Part shown: positions 45,860 to 53,757 of the stretch, piece by piece | How positions within the stretch are numbered: position 1 is the first letter of the stretch | How the letters are laid out: every line of letters starts with the position of its first letter | Assembly: GCA_929200315.1 (NCBI GenBank) | Contig: CAKMZB010000002.1 | Location: 276,629 to 340,628, forward strand | From: an uncultured Alphaproteobacteria bacterium | GTDB taxonomy: Bacteria; Pseudomonadota; Alphaproteobacteria; Rhizobiales; Rhizobiaceae | Direction of reading: 5' to 3' | Length of the DNA stretch: 64,000 nt | The notes under the pieces: generated by a model | Seen by the model: only the letters and a program-made list of their open reading frames with translations | What the model was told of the DNA's origin: nothing | Database searches by the model: none | Translations under genes and position numbers: made by a program

Positions 45860-46873
45860 TTAGTTCAGCGCAGCATCGGTGATTACAGACGTCCAGGCGC
45901 CTTCCGGCTTTTTGGTGATAACCGGGTCGCCATCGGAAGCCAGCAGCGTGTTGACCGTGCGGTCGGCATCGGCGGTGTCAAGCGCGCCGTTGGATCCGGC
46001 GGTAAGCTTGGCGATCTCGCCCATCATGCGCTTCTGGTGCTTCTCCGTCTGAGCGCCGGATGCATCGTTTTCAAGCACGATTTCGGCAGCCTCGTCCGGA
46101 TTGTCTTCAGCGTATTTCCAACCCTTCATGGAAGCGCGGACGAACTTGACCATCTTCTCTTTGAAAGCCTCATCAGACAGTGAGTCTTCCAACACGTAAA
46201 GACCGTCTTCCAATGTCGAGACACCCTCCTCTTCGTACTTGAAGACCACCAGGTCGTCAGGAGTCAGACCGCCATCGATGACCTGCCAATATTCGTTGTA
46301 AGTCATGGTCGATACGCAATCGGCCTGCTTCTGCAGGATGGGATCGACGTTGAAACCCTGTTTCAGCACCGTGACGCCACCGGCAGATCCATCGGTTGCA
46401 ATGCCGAGTTGGCTCATCCACGACAGAAACGGATATTCATTACCGCCGAACCAGACGCCGAGCGTTTTGTCTTTGAAGTCGGCCGGTGTCGCGATGCCAC
46501 TGTCCTTGCGACAGGTGAGCATCATGCCGGACGACTTGAAGGGCTGCGCGATGTTGACCATGGGCGTTCCCTTTTCACGGGCGGCGAGAGCAGACGGCAT
46601 CCAGTCCACAATCACATCAGCGCCACCCCCGGCCAGAACCAGTGCGGGCGCAATGTCCGGCCCACCAGGTTTGATCTCGACGTCAAGACCCTCGTCGTCA
46701 TAGAAGCCCTTGTCCTTGGCCACGTAGTAGCCAGCAAACTGTGCCTGTGTAACCCATTTTAGCTGTAGCGTGACTTTGTTGGAATGCCCGTCGGCAAACG
46801 CAATGGCGGGGGCCGCCAGCGTGATCGCTGCTGCCGCGGCAATGCCCGCCAGCTGAGTTGCAAGTCTCTTCAT
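45860..46873 (-). CDS. ABC transporter substrate-binding protein, NMT1/THI5-like
   Basis: A 337-residue periplasmic binding protein. A Sec signal peptide is visible (MKRLATQLAGIAAAAAITLA, with cleavage probably after AFA). The NMT1 fold starts with LQLKWVTQAQFAGYYVAKDKG and has GGGADVIVDWMPSALA. NMT1-type proteins bind pyrimidine-like compounds, including thiamine precursors. It is the last gene of an operon containing dihydropyrimidinase, so a pyrimidine or hydantoin-type ligand is inferred. Confidence 0.9.
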   Translation of the reverse strand: MKRLATQLAGIAAAAAITLAAPAIAFADGHSNKVTLQLKWVTQAQFAGYYVAKDKGFYDDEGLDVEIKPGGPDIAPALVLAGGGADVIVDWMPSALAAREKGTPMVNIAQPFKSSGMMLTCRKDSGIATPADFKDKTLGVWFGGNEYPFLSWMSQLGIATDGSAGGVTVLKQGFNVDPILQKQADCVSTMTYNEYWQVIDGGLTPDDLVVFKYEEEGVSTLEDGLYVLEDSLSDEAFKEKMVKFVRASMKGWKYAEDNPDEAAEIVLENDASGAQTEKHQKRMMGEIAKLTAGSNGALDTADADRTVNTLLASDGDPVITKKPEGAWTSVITDAALN

Positions 46874-46888
46874 AGGTTCTCTCCTGTA

Positions 46889-47764
46889 TTAGCCCCGCCT
46901 TACCGACGGGTGCCAGAACGTAACAGCGCGCTCTATGAGCGCCACCGTTCCGTAAAAAGTGGAGCCCGCAAGGGCCGCCACCGCGATTTGGGCCCACACC
47001 ATGTCAATGTTCATGCGCCCGACCTCCGTGGAGATGCGAAAGCCCATGCCAACGATGGGTGTACCGAAGAACTCTGCCACGATGGCGCCAATCAGCGCCA
47101 AGGTGGAATTGATCTTAAGGGCATTGAAGATGAAAGGGGACGCTGCTGGCAAGCGCAACTTTAACAGACTTTGGCCCCACGATGCCGCATAGGTCTTCAT
47201 GAGGTCGCGGCTCATAGTATCCGCCGCTGCAAGGCCCTGCACCGTGTTCACCAACATGGGAAAGAACGTCATGATGACGACAACAGCCGCCTTTGAGGGC
47301 CAATCGAAGCCAAACCACATGACCATGATGGGGGCAACGCCCACCACTGGCAGGGCGGAAACGAAATTCCCGAGCGGCAAAAGGCCATTTTGAAGAAACG
47401 GCGAGCGATCCACCGCCAACGCCACCAGAAACCCCGATCCACAGCCCAGCACGTAACCGGCGAAGACCGCCTTGAAGGTCTGGGCAAAATCTTTGGCAAG
47501 GATGCCGGTTGAATTGGTGATGCGTTCCCAGATCATGGATGGTGGCGGCAAGAGGATTGTCGGCACGTCCAACCCACGCACCAGCAACTCCCAAAGAACA
47601 AACAGCGTGATGCCGAAGATCAGCGGCACGGCCACCCCGATGGCGCGGGTCAGTGCAAGGTTGTGCCCGGTGTCGATTGCAACAAGCCTCTGGTTCAACC
47701 ACCAGGCAAACACCCAGAAAGCGAGTGCCATCCAGACGAGTATGGAGATGCCGAGGAGGGTCAT
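46889..47764 (-). CDS. ABC transporter permease (second of two)
   Basis: A 291-residue binding-protein-dependent permease with about six membrane segments. The EAA-type loop is VNTVQGLAAADTMSRDLMKTY, then LRLPAASPFIFNALKINSTLAL, characteristic of the nitrate/taurine/SsuC subfamily. It overlaps the preceding permease gene by four bases (47761-47764). Together with the other permease it would form the channel for the NMT1-type binding protein. Confidence 0.9.
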   Translation of the reverse strand: MTLLGISILVWMALAFWVFAWWLNQRLVAIDTGHNLALTRAIGVAVPLIFGITLFVLWELLVRGLDVPTILLPPPSMIWERITNSTGILAKDFAQTFKAVFAGYVLGCGSGFLVALAVDRSPFLQNGLLPLGNFVSALPVVGVAPIMVMWFGFDWPSKAAVVVIMTFFPMLVNTVQGLAAADTMSRDLMKTYAASWGQSLLKLRLPAASPFIFNALKINSTLALIGAIVAEFFGTPIVGMGFRISTEVGRMNIDMVWAQIAVAALAGSTFYGTVALIERAVTFWHPSVRRG

Positions 47765-48648
47765 ACCGGCTTCTCCCCCAACCGAGCGAGCACCATGCGG
47801 TGGCCGATGCCGATCAGCGCCACCAGCGTTGCTGCAAGCGCGGCAGCCATGAAGAGCGCCGACCAGATCTGGATTGTCTGCCCGTAATAGGACCCCGCCA
47901 GCAACCGTGCCCCAAGACCGGCCACCGCCCCTGTGGGCATCTCCCCAACAATCGCGCCCACTAGTGAGATGGCAACGGCGATTTTCAGAGACGTGAACAG
48001 AAAGGGCAGGGAAGCCGGCAAACGCAACTTCCAGAAGGTTTGAGACCGGGACGCGCTGTAGGTGTGCATGAGATCAAGCTGTGCAGAATCCGGTGCGCGC
48101 AGACCCGCAACCATACCAACAACGACGGGGAAGAAGGACAAGTAGGTGGAGATTAACGCTTTGGGCAGCAGGCCGGAAATGCCCACCCCGTTGAGTACGA
48201 CGATAATCATCGGTGCGATGGCGATGATGGGGATGGTCTGGGAGGTAATGACCCACGGCATGACGGATTTGTCCATTGCTCTGCTGTGCACAATCCCCAC
48301 GGCCAGCGCGATACCGAGTGCTGTACCGATGAGAAAGCCAAGCAGGGTCGCGGATAGTGTGATCCAAGTGTGATAGATCAGCGAACGTTTGGAAAAGGGC
48401 CGTCCCTTCATCACCATTCCAACGGTGGTCTTCCAGACCTCCACCACCACCTGATGGGGCGCAGGAAGAACCGGCCGCTCCTGCGCCATGGTCAATGGGA
48501 TGAGTTGCGAAATCGTTGGAGCGGGCTTGTCGGCCCGTTCCGCCTGATCGCGTAGAAACGGCGCGTTCATGACGACAACCATCACGTACCAAAACGCGAT
48601 GATGATTGCGACGATTGTGAGGACGGGGATGGTCTTGGAGGAGGTCAT
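47761..48648 (-). CDS. ABC transporter permease (first of two)
   Basis: A 295-residue permease of the same SsuC/TauC-type family. An N-terminal hydrophobic segment is followed by a periplasmic stretch and about five more segments; the EAA-type loop is MVAGLRAPDSAQLDLMHTYSA, then LRLPASLPFLFTSLKIAVAISL. ATG 48648 is used because the open frame upstream (to 48705) encodes only repeat-derived sequence. The repeat element separates this gene from the ATPase gene. Confidence 0.9.
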   Translation of the reverse strand: MTSSKTIPVLTIVAIIIAFWYVMVVVMNAPFLRDQAERADKPAPTISQLIPLTMAQERPVLPAPHQVVVEVWKTTVGMVMKGRPFSKRSLIYHTWITLSATLLGFLIGTALGIALAVGIVHSRAMDKSVMPWVITSQTIPIIAIAPMIIVVLNGVGISGLLPKALISTYLSFFPVVVGMVAGLRAPDSAQLDLMHTYSASRSQTFWKLRLPASLPFLFTSLKIAVAISLVGAIVGEMPTGAVAGLGARLLAGSYYGQTIQIWSALFMAAALAATLVALIGIGHRMVLARLGEKPV

Positions 48649-48667
48649 CGCTTGATGCACTCCCCAC

Positions 48668-48749
48668 TTGTCATTCCCGCGCAGGCGGGAATCCATCGCG
48701 GCCAATTCCCGAGCATTGAGATAGATTCCCGCCTGCGCGGGAATGACAG
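48668..48749. repeat. Palindromic repeat, unit B, copy 2
   Basis: An 82-bp element with 29-base inverted ends (48668-48696 and 48721-48749), almost identical to the ends of the element at 19536-19619. It sits inside the ABC operon between the first permease and the ATPase. Confidence 0.85.
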
Positions 48750-48762
48750 AGCTGCGGTCACC

Positions 48763-49539
48763 TCACCCATCCGCACCATGCCCCGCCCGCAGGCCCTCAC
48801 GCACACGGGCTGCGATCTTCAGGAACTCGGTGCCCTCACGGATATCCAGCGGGCGCTTCCTGGGCAGTGTGCTTTCGATCACTTCGTGAATGCGACCGGG
48901 GCGCGGGGACATGACGACGATTTTGGTGGAGAGATAGACGGCTTCGGGGATTGAGTGGGTAACGAAACAGATCGTCTTTTTCGTCTCCGCCCAAAGCTCC
49001 AGCAGCGCTTCGTTTAACGTATCACGCACGATCTCATCCAGCGCACCGAAGGGCTCGTCCATGAGAAGAAGGTCAGCGTCGAAGGCGAGGGCCCGGGCGA
49101 TTGACGCCCGCTGCTGCATTCCGCCGGAAAGTTGCCATGGATATTTCTTGGCAAAGCCGGAAAGCTCAACCAACTCCAGCACGCGATCAATCCGCTCGCG
49201 CTGCTCGGCCCGTTTTACACCTATGATCTCCAGCGGCAGGGCGATATTCTTTTCAATTGTGCGCCAGGGCTGAAGAGAAGCCGCCTGGAACACATAGCCA
49301 TAGGCGCGCTTACGCCGGGCTTCCTCAGGGCTCATCCCGTTGACGGTGATGGTGCCACCGGTTGGCTGTTCCAGGTCAGCAATCACCCGAAGAAACGTCG
49401 TCTTCCCGCAGCCGGATGGCCCGATAAAGGAAACAAATTCCCCCTGTTTGATGTCGAGCGAAACGTCCTTCAGCGCATGGACAGGCGCGTCCGCGGTTTG
49501 AAACGTGAGGGAGAGGTCTTGGGCGGAAACGACGGTCAT
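48763..49539 (-). CDS. ABC transporter ATP-binding protein (SsuB/TauB type)
   Basis: A 258-residue ATPase. Walker A is GPSGCGKTTFL near residue 39, the Q-loop at VFQAASLQPWRT, the signature LSGGMQQRASIARAL near 138, Walker B LLLMDEPFGALD near 158, and the H-loop FVTHSIPEAVYLS. The PFGALDEIVRDTL sequence places it in the nitrate/sulfonate/taurine importer family. It follows the dihydropyrimidinase gene after a 166-base gap with a hairpin. Confidence 0.92.
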   Translation of the reverse strand: MTVVSAQDLSLTFQTADAPVHALKDVSLDIKQGEFVSFIGPSGCGKTTFLRVIADLEQPTGGTITVNGMSPEEARRKRAYGYVFQAASLQPWRTIEKNIALPLEIIGVKRAEQRERIDRVLELVELSGFAKKYPWQLSGGMQQRASIARALAFDADLLLMDEPFGALDEIVRDTLNEALLELWAETKKTICFVTHSIPEAVYLSTKIVVMSPRPGRIHEVIESTLPRKRPLDIREGTEFLKIAARVREGLRAGHGADG

Positions 49540-49654
49540 TCAGCTAGGCTCAATTCATGCATCGGGAGAGTAACGCAGCCAACGCGGCATTTCGCAAGGT
49601 TTGGAGCGTGGTTGCGCGCATTTGGATGGGGAAACTGGTGTGCCAGCCCTCCAA

Positions 49655-49679
49655 CCCGAAATAACCTGGCCATTTCGGG
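49655..49679. terminator. Hairpin between dihydropyrimidinase and the ABC ATPase gene
   Basis: CCCGAAAT (49655-49662) pairs with ATTTCGGG (49672-49679) over a 9-base loop, and flanking AGCCC/GGGCT extend the stem imperfectly. No T-run follows on either strand, so it may be an mRNA-processing or partial-attenuation site rather than a true terminator. Confidence 0.4.
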
Positions 49680-49705
49680 CTGGGGGCTCTGAGGCTGCGG
49701 GCGCG

Positions 49706-51175
49706 CTAAACCCCACTCGCCGGAATACCTGTACGCTTTACCGGCGTCGGGTTGGTCAGCGCTTTCCAAGAGCTCAGCGCCTTGTTGACGCTGGCATTCG
49801 GCTCGCGTTTCACGAATTGGCCGTGGCCTTCTTTGGTTTCCACCGCCCCGTCATTTACGGCCACCATGCCCCTCGTCAGCGTATAGCGCGGCAGGCCTTT
49901 GACCTTCTTGCCTTCAAAGACGTTGTAGTCGATGGCGCTTTGCTGGTTGCCAGCGGAGATGGTCTTTTCCTTCGTCGGATCCCAAACCACGAGGTCCGCA
50001 TCCGCCCCAACCAGCACGGCACCCTTCCTGGGATATACGTTCAGGATTTTGGCGATGTTGGTGGACGTCACAGCGACGAATTCATTCATCGTCAGCCGCC
50101 CGGTTTCCACGCCGTGGGTCCACAGCATGGGCATGCGATCTTCAAGACCGCCGGTGCCGTTGGGGATCTTGGTGAAGTCACCAACGCCATAGCGCTTCTG
50201 CTCTGTAGTGAAGGCGCAATGGTCGGTTGCGACAACCGAGAGCGAACCTGCCTGCAATCCGGCCCAAAGCGAATCCTGATGCTGCTTGTTGCGGAAGGGC
50301 GGGGACATGACGCGGCGGGCGGCGTGGTCCCAATCCTTGTTGAAATATTCGCTCTCATCCAGCGTTAGATGCTGGATCAGCGGCTCGCCCCAGACGCGCT
50401 TACCGGCTTGGCGGGCGCGGCGGATGGCTTCGTGGCTCTCTTCGCACGATGTGTGGACCACATAGAGCGGCGCACCGGCCATGTCGGCAATCATGATGGC
50501 GCGGTTGGTGGCTTCCCCCTCCACCTGCGGTGGGCGGGAATAGGCATGGGCTTCCGGCCCATTGTTGCCGTCAGCGAGGAGCTTGGCGGAGAGTTCTGCA
50601 ACCACATCTCCGTTTTCGGCATGGACCATGGGCGTCGCCCCCAATTCGGCGCAGCGCTGGAAGGAGGCGTAGAGCTCATCATCGTTCACCATCAGCGCGC
50701 CCTTATAGGCAAGGAAGTGCTTGAACGTGTTGATGCCGCGCTCCTGCACCACGGTCTTCATCTCGTCAAAAACCTGCTCCCCCCACCAGGTGATCGCCAT
50801 GTGGAAGGAATAGTCGCAATTGGCGCGGGTGGATTTGTTGTCCCACATCTGGATCGCTTCCAGCAGGCTCTGGCCCGGGGAGGGGAGGCAGAAATCCACC
50901 ACCATCGTTGTGCCGCCCGCCAGCGCCGCACGGGTGCCGGATTCAAAGTCATCGGTGGAATAGGTGCCCATGAAGGGCATTTCCAGATGCACATGCGGGT
51001 CGATCCCGCCGGGCATGACGTAGCAACCGGTCGCGTCCAGCTCAGTGCCGCTCGGCCCAGAACTGGAAAGGTTCGGCCCGATTTCGGTGATAACGCCATT
51101 CTCGACCTGAACATCGGCTTTATATGTGAGGTCGGCGGTGACGATGGTGCCGCTTTTGATGGTGGTTTTGGTCAT
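49706..51175 (-). CDS. hydA: Dihydropyrimidinase (D-hydantoinase family)
   Basis: A 489-residue amidohydrolase that opens dihydrouracil or dihydrothymine (and 5-substituted hydantoins). Metal residues are visible: GIDPHVHLEMPF near residue 55, the carboxylated lysine in FKHFLAYKG near 150, VHAENGD near 180, VVHTSCE near 235, and the final aspartate in VVATDHCAF near 315. The length and the AYKG lysine context fit dihydropyrimidinase. With the next gene it makes the second and third steps of reductive pyrimidine breakdown. Confidence 0.93.
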   Translation of the reverse strand: MTKTTIKSGTIVTADLTYKADVQVENGVITEIGPNLSSSGPSGTELDATGCYVMPGGIDPHVHLEMPFMGTYSTDDFESGTRAALAGGTTMVVDFCLPSPGQSLLEAIQMWDNKSTRANCDYSFHMAITWWGEQVFDEMKTVVQERGINTFKHFLAYKGALMVNDDELYASFQRCAELGATPMVHAENGDVVAELSAKLLADGNNGPEAHAYSRPPQVEGEATNRAIMIADMAGAPLYVVHTSCEESHEAIRRARQAGKRVWGEPLIQHLTLDESEYFNKDWDHAARRVMSPPFRNKQHQDSLWAGLQAGSLSVVATDHCAFTTEQKRYGVGDFTKIPNGTGGLEDRMPMLWTHGVETGRLTMNEFVAVTSTNIAKILNVYPRKGAVLVGADADLVVWDPTKEKTISAGNQQSAIDYNVFEGKKVKGLPRYTLTRGMVAVNDGAVETKEGHGQFVKREPNASVNKALSSWKALTNPTPVKRTGIPASGV

Positions 51176-51186
51176 ACTCTATCTCC

Positions 51187-52437
51187 TCAAGACGCGATTT
51201 CAGCGGCTTCCACCACTGCGTGGAACAACACATTTGCCCCGGCCGAGCTCCATTCCTTGCTGATGTCCTCCGCCTCGTTGTGGGAGAGTCCATCGACGCA
51301 AGGACACATGATCATAGCCGTCGGGGCGACCTTGTTGACCCAGCAGGCGTCGTGGCCGGCGCCGGAGATGATGTCTTTGTGGGAATAGCCGAGGCGCTCG
51401 GCCGCCTCACGGATGGAGTTCACCAATGTCTTGTCAAAGGCGGGCGGGTCGAACTGGCCGACGATCTCGTGGCTGAACTCCACGTCCAGGGCCTTGCAGA
51501 GTTCGGGTGCTTCCTTCTCAAACCGCTTCACCATGCCGTTTAGCCGGTCCAGCTCGTGGGAGCGGAAGTCGATGGTGAAGACCACCTTGCCGGGAATGAT
51601 GTTGCGGGAATTGGGATAGACGTCGATATGGCCTACGGCCCCAACGGCATTGGGAGCGTTGTCCATGGCTATTTCATGAACAAGCTCCGTGATTTGCGCC
51701 AAGCCGCGCCCGGCATTCTTACGCATCGGCATGGGGGTGGAGCCCGTATGGCTTTCTTTCCCTGTCACCGTGCATTCAATCCAGCGCAGGCCCTGGCCGT
51801 GGGTAACCACGCCGATATCGACGCCTTCAGCCTCCAGAATCGGTCCCTGCTCAATGTGGAGTTCCAGGAAGGCGTGCATCTTGCGCGCACCGACTTCTTC
51901 TTCGCCCTTCCAACCGATCCGCTCCAGCTCGTCGCCGAAGGTCAGCCCGGCGGCGTCTGTCTTGGCATAGGCCTCTTCTTTGGGGAAAATTCCCGCAAAG
52001 ACGCCCGAGGCCATCATGGCGGGGGCAAAGCGTGTGCCCTCTTCGTTTGTCCAATTGGTGACCACGATGGGGTGCTTGGTCTTGATATCGAGGTCGTTGA
52101 GCGTGCGCACAACCTCCAGCGCGCCGAGCACGCCAAGCACACCATCATAGCGCCCGCCGGTGGGCTGGGTGTCGAGATGGGAGCCGACATAAACGGGCAG
52201 CGCATCGGGGTCCGTCCCCTCGCGGCGCATGAACATGGTGCCCATTTCATCGACACCCATACTCATGCCCGCATCCTCGCACCATTTTTGGAAGAGGGCG
52301 CGGCCCTTGGCATCTTCATCCGTCACGGTCTGGCGGTTGGAGCCACCGGCAATGCCGGGGCCGATTTCGGCCATGGCGTGGATGGAGTCCCACAAACGAT
52401 CCCCGTTAATGCGCAGATTTTCTCCCGGTGCAGACAT
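51187..52437 (-). CDS. Zn-dependent N-carbamoyl amidohydrolase (beta-ureidopropionase/carbamoylase type)
   Basis: A 416-residue M20-fold hydrolase of the AmaB/HyuC family, hydrolysing N-carbamoyl-beta-alanine or allantoate to amino acid, CO2 and ammonia. GSHLDTQPTGGRYDGVLGV near residue 85 carries metal ligands, EEGTRF near 127 the bridging glutamate, and HIEQGP near 195 another ligand; the late GAGHDA has the final histidine. ATG 52437 has GAGAG eight bases upstream. It precedes hydA by 11 bases, forming an operon. Confidence 0.92.
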   Translation of the reverse strand: MSAPGENLRINGDRLWDSIHAMAEIGPGIAGGSNRQTVTDEDAKGRALFQKWCEDAGMSMGVDEMGTMFMRREGTDPDALPVYVGSHLDTQPTGGRYDGVLGVLGALEVVRTLNDLDIKTKHPIVVTNWTNEEGTRFAPAMMASGVFAGIFPKEEAYAKTDAAGLTFGDELERIGWKGEEEVGARKMHAFLELHIEQGPILEAEGVDIGVVTHGQGLRWIECTVTGKESHTGSTPMPMRKNAGRGLAQITELVHEIAMDNAPNAVGAVGHIDVYPNSRNIIPGKVVFTIDFRSHELDRLNGMVKRFEKEAPELCKALDVEFSHEIVGQFDPPAFDKTLVNSIREAAERLGYSHKDIISGAGHDACWVNKVAPTAMIMCPCVDGLSHNEAEDISKEWSSAGANVLFHAVVEAAEIAS

Positions 52438-52517
52438 GTCGCGTTCTCTCAAATTCAGATTGTGGAAAGCGTGGCGCGATGTGCGCGGCGGTTCAAGGGG
52501 GGAGGGGGCGGAAAGCG

Positions 52518-52793
52518 CTAAACCTCTTCGCCGAAGCGCTGGGCCACCAAATCTTCCAGCGCATCAAGTGCCTCGGTCGCCTGCGGACCGGTAGCTGAAA
52601 CCTGAACGGAGCAGCCCTTAGAGGCGGCGAGCATCATCAGGCCCATAATAGAGGTGCCGCCGACGCTGTACTCACCCTTCTCAACGGTCACCTGCGCGTT
52701 GTATTTTTCACAGGTTTTCACGAACCGGGCGGAGGCACGGGCGTGGAGGCCCCGTTCGTTGCAGATTTCCAGCTTCCGGGGTTGGTCACTCAT
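52518..52793 (-). CDS. ptsH: HPr-family phosphocarrier protein
   Basis: A 91-residue HPr of the nitrogen-type/incomplete PTS found in alphaproteobacteria. The phosphorylated histidine is H17 in NERGLHARASA, and the serine target of HprK is S48 in GGTSIMGLMM. It transfers phosphate to the EIIA protein upstream rather than to a sugar permease. It is 29 bases downstream of manX, in the same direction as hprK and chvGI. Confidence 0.94.
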   Translation of the reverse strand: MSDQPRKLEICNERGLHARASARFVKTCEKYNAQVTVEKGEYSVGGTSIMGLMMLAASKGCSVQVSATGPQATEALDALEDLVAQRFGEEV

Positions 52794-52822
52794 GGTCTTC
52801 TGCTTGTCGGATCTTGTGCTTG

Positions 52823-53224
52823 TCAGGCATTTGCGAGGACTTGGCTTGCCACATTGATGTAGCGCTTACCGGCTTCGGTCGCCTTTTCCAGAGCGTCCAC
52901 CATGTCATCGGCCTCGCGCACTTTGGCAAGCTTAATGAGCATCGGCAGGTTCGCACCTGCCACCACCTCTACCCGCCCCGGCTCCATGATGGAGATGGAA
53001 AGATTGGAGGGCGTGCCGCCGAACATGTCTGTCAGGATGATCGCGCCCTTGCCGGAATTCACCCGTTCTACGGCTTTGAGAATGTCGGTTCGGCGCACTT
53101 CCATATCGTCATCGGGTCCGATGGACACTGTTTCCAACGCCTCCTGCGGTCCCACAACGTGTTCCAATGCAAGCTCGAATTCTCTTGCAAGCGCGCCGTG
53201 GGTGACGATGACGAGGCCGATCAT
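52823..53224 (-). CDS. manX: PTS EIIA component, mannose type (regulatory)
   Basis: A 133-residue EIIA-Man domain. The phosphorylated histidine is H9 in IVTHGALA; DMFGGTPSNLS near residue 65 is the second family signature. No IIB, IIC or IID genes accompany it, so a regulatory phosphotransfer role is expected, as in other Hyphomicrobiales. ATG 53224 is chosen; two codons upstream a TTG is also open. Confidence 0.92.
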   Translation of the reverse strand: MIGLVIVTHGALAREFELALEHVVGPQEALETVSIGPDDDMEVRRTDILKAVERVNSGKGAIILTDMFGGTPSNLSISIMEPGRVEVVAGANLPMLIKLAKVREADDMVDALEKATEAGKRYINVASQVLANA

Positions 53225-53299
53225 GCACAATGCCTGTGGGAGCGCTTAAAGCGCCAACTGAATAGGCATAGTGCCAAGAAGAACGGCAGGCGCAAGCCT

Positions 53300-53752
53300 T
53301 TATGATGCAATTATGCCGTTGCGCGGCAAAAGATACTGCACAATCATCGCTAAAGCATGGGGTCTGTCTTCCCGCGGTAGGGCAAGGCGGGGGAGAGTGA
53401 TGCCTTCGACTTGAACAGGATCAATGCTTTCCGGCAGCCGTTCCAGCTCCTCGGTGAGGACAAGGTCAGCAACGAGATCAATTCGCGCAGCGGCGATGTG
53501 GGTGACAGCCTGGATGCCGGAGAAGCGAAGCTCGGCCCGGCCAGCAAGGTTCACCGCAGGCCGCGCGATTAGTGCGTTGCCAGCAGGTTCCAGCTCCACG
53601 CGATCATCGCCAATCCATCCAGCATGGAGGCCAAGGGATTGCACCAGCACCAGGCCTTCGGCTGCAAGAAGACTTTTCCCGGCCCCTGAAGGTCCGCGCA
53701 ACAGCACACCATGTCGGCCAAGGACGATCGCGCTGGCGTGGACGTTTGCCAT
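53300..53752 (-). CDS. hprK: HPr kinase/phosphorylase, short alphaproteobacterial form
   Basis: A 150-residue protein consisting only of the C-terminal catalytic domain; Gram-positive HprK is about twice as long. The P-loop GPSGAGKS is at residues 20-27. It has DDRVELEP and the LRFSGIQAV... stretch, then RIDLVADLVL, in the usual order. It would phosphorylate the serine of HPr and so gate phosphotransfer. Its start is six bases after the chvG stop. Confidence 0.9.
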   Translation of the reverse strand: MANVHASAIVLGRHGVLLRGPSGAGKSLLAAEGLVLVQSLGLHAGWIGDDRVELEPAGNALIARPAVNLAGRAELRFSGIQAVTHIAAARIDLVADLVLTEELERLPESIDPVQVEGITLPRLALPREDRPHALAMIVQYLLPRNGIIAS

Positions 53753-53757
53753 GTCGC

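Noticed and set aside
48649-48705. Upstream extension of the ABC permease gene
   Set aside because: The added residues come from the arm of the palindromic repeat; ATG 48648 fits the family start.
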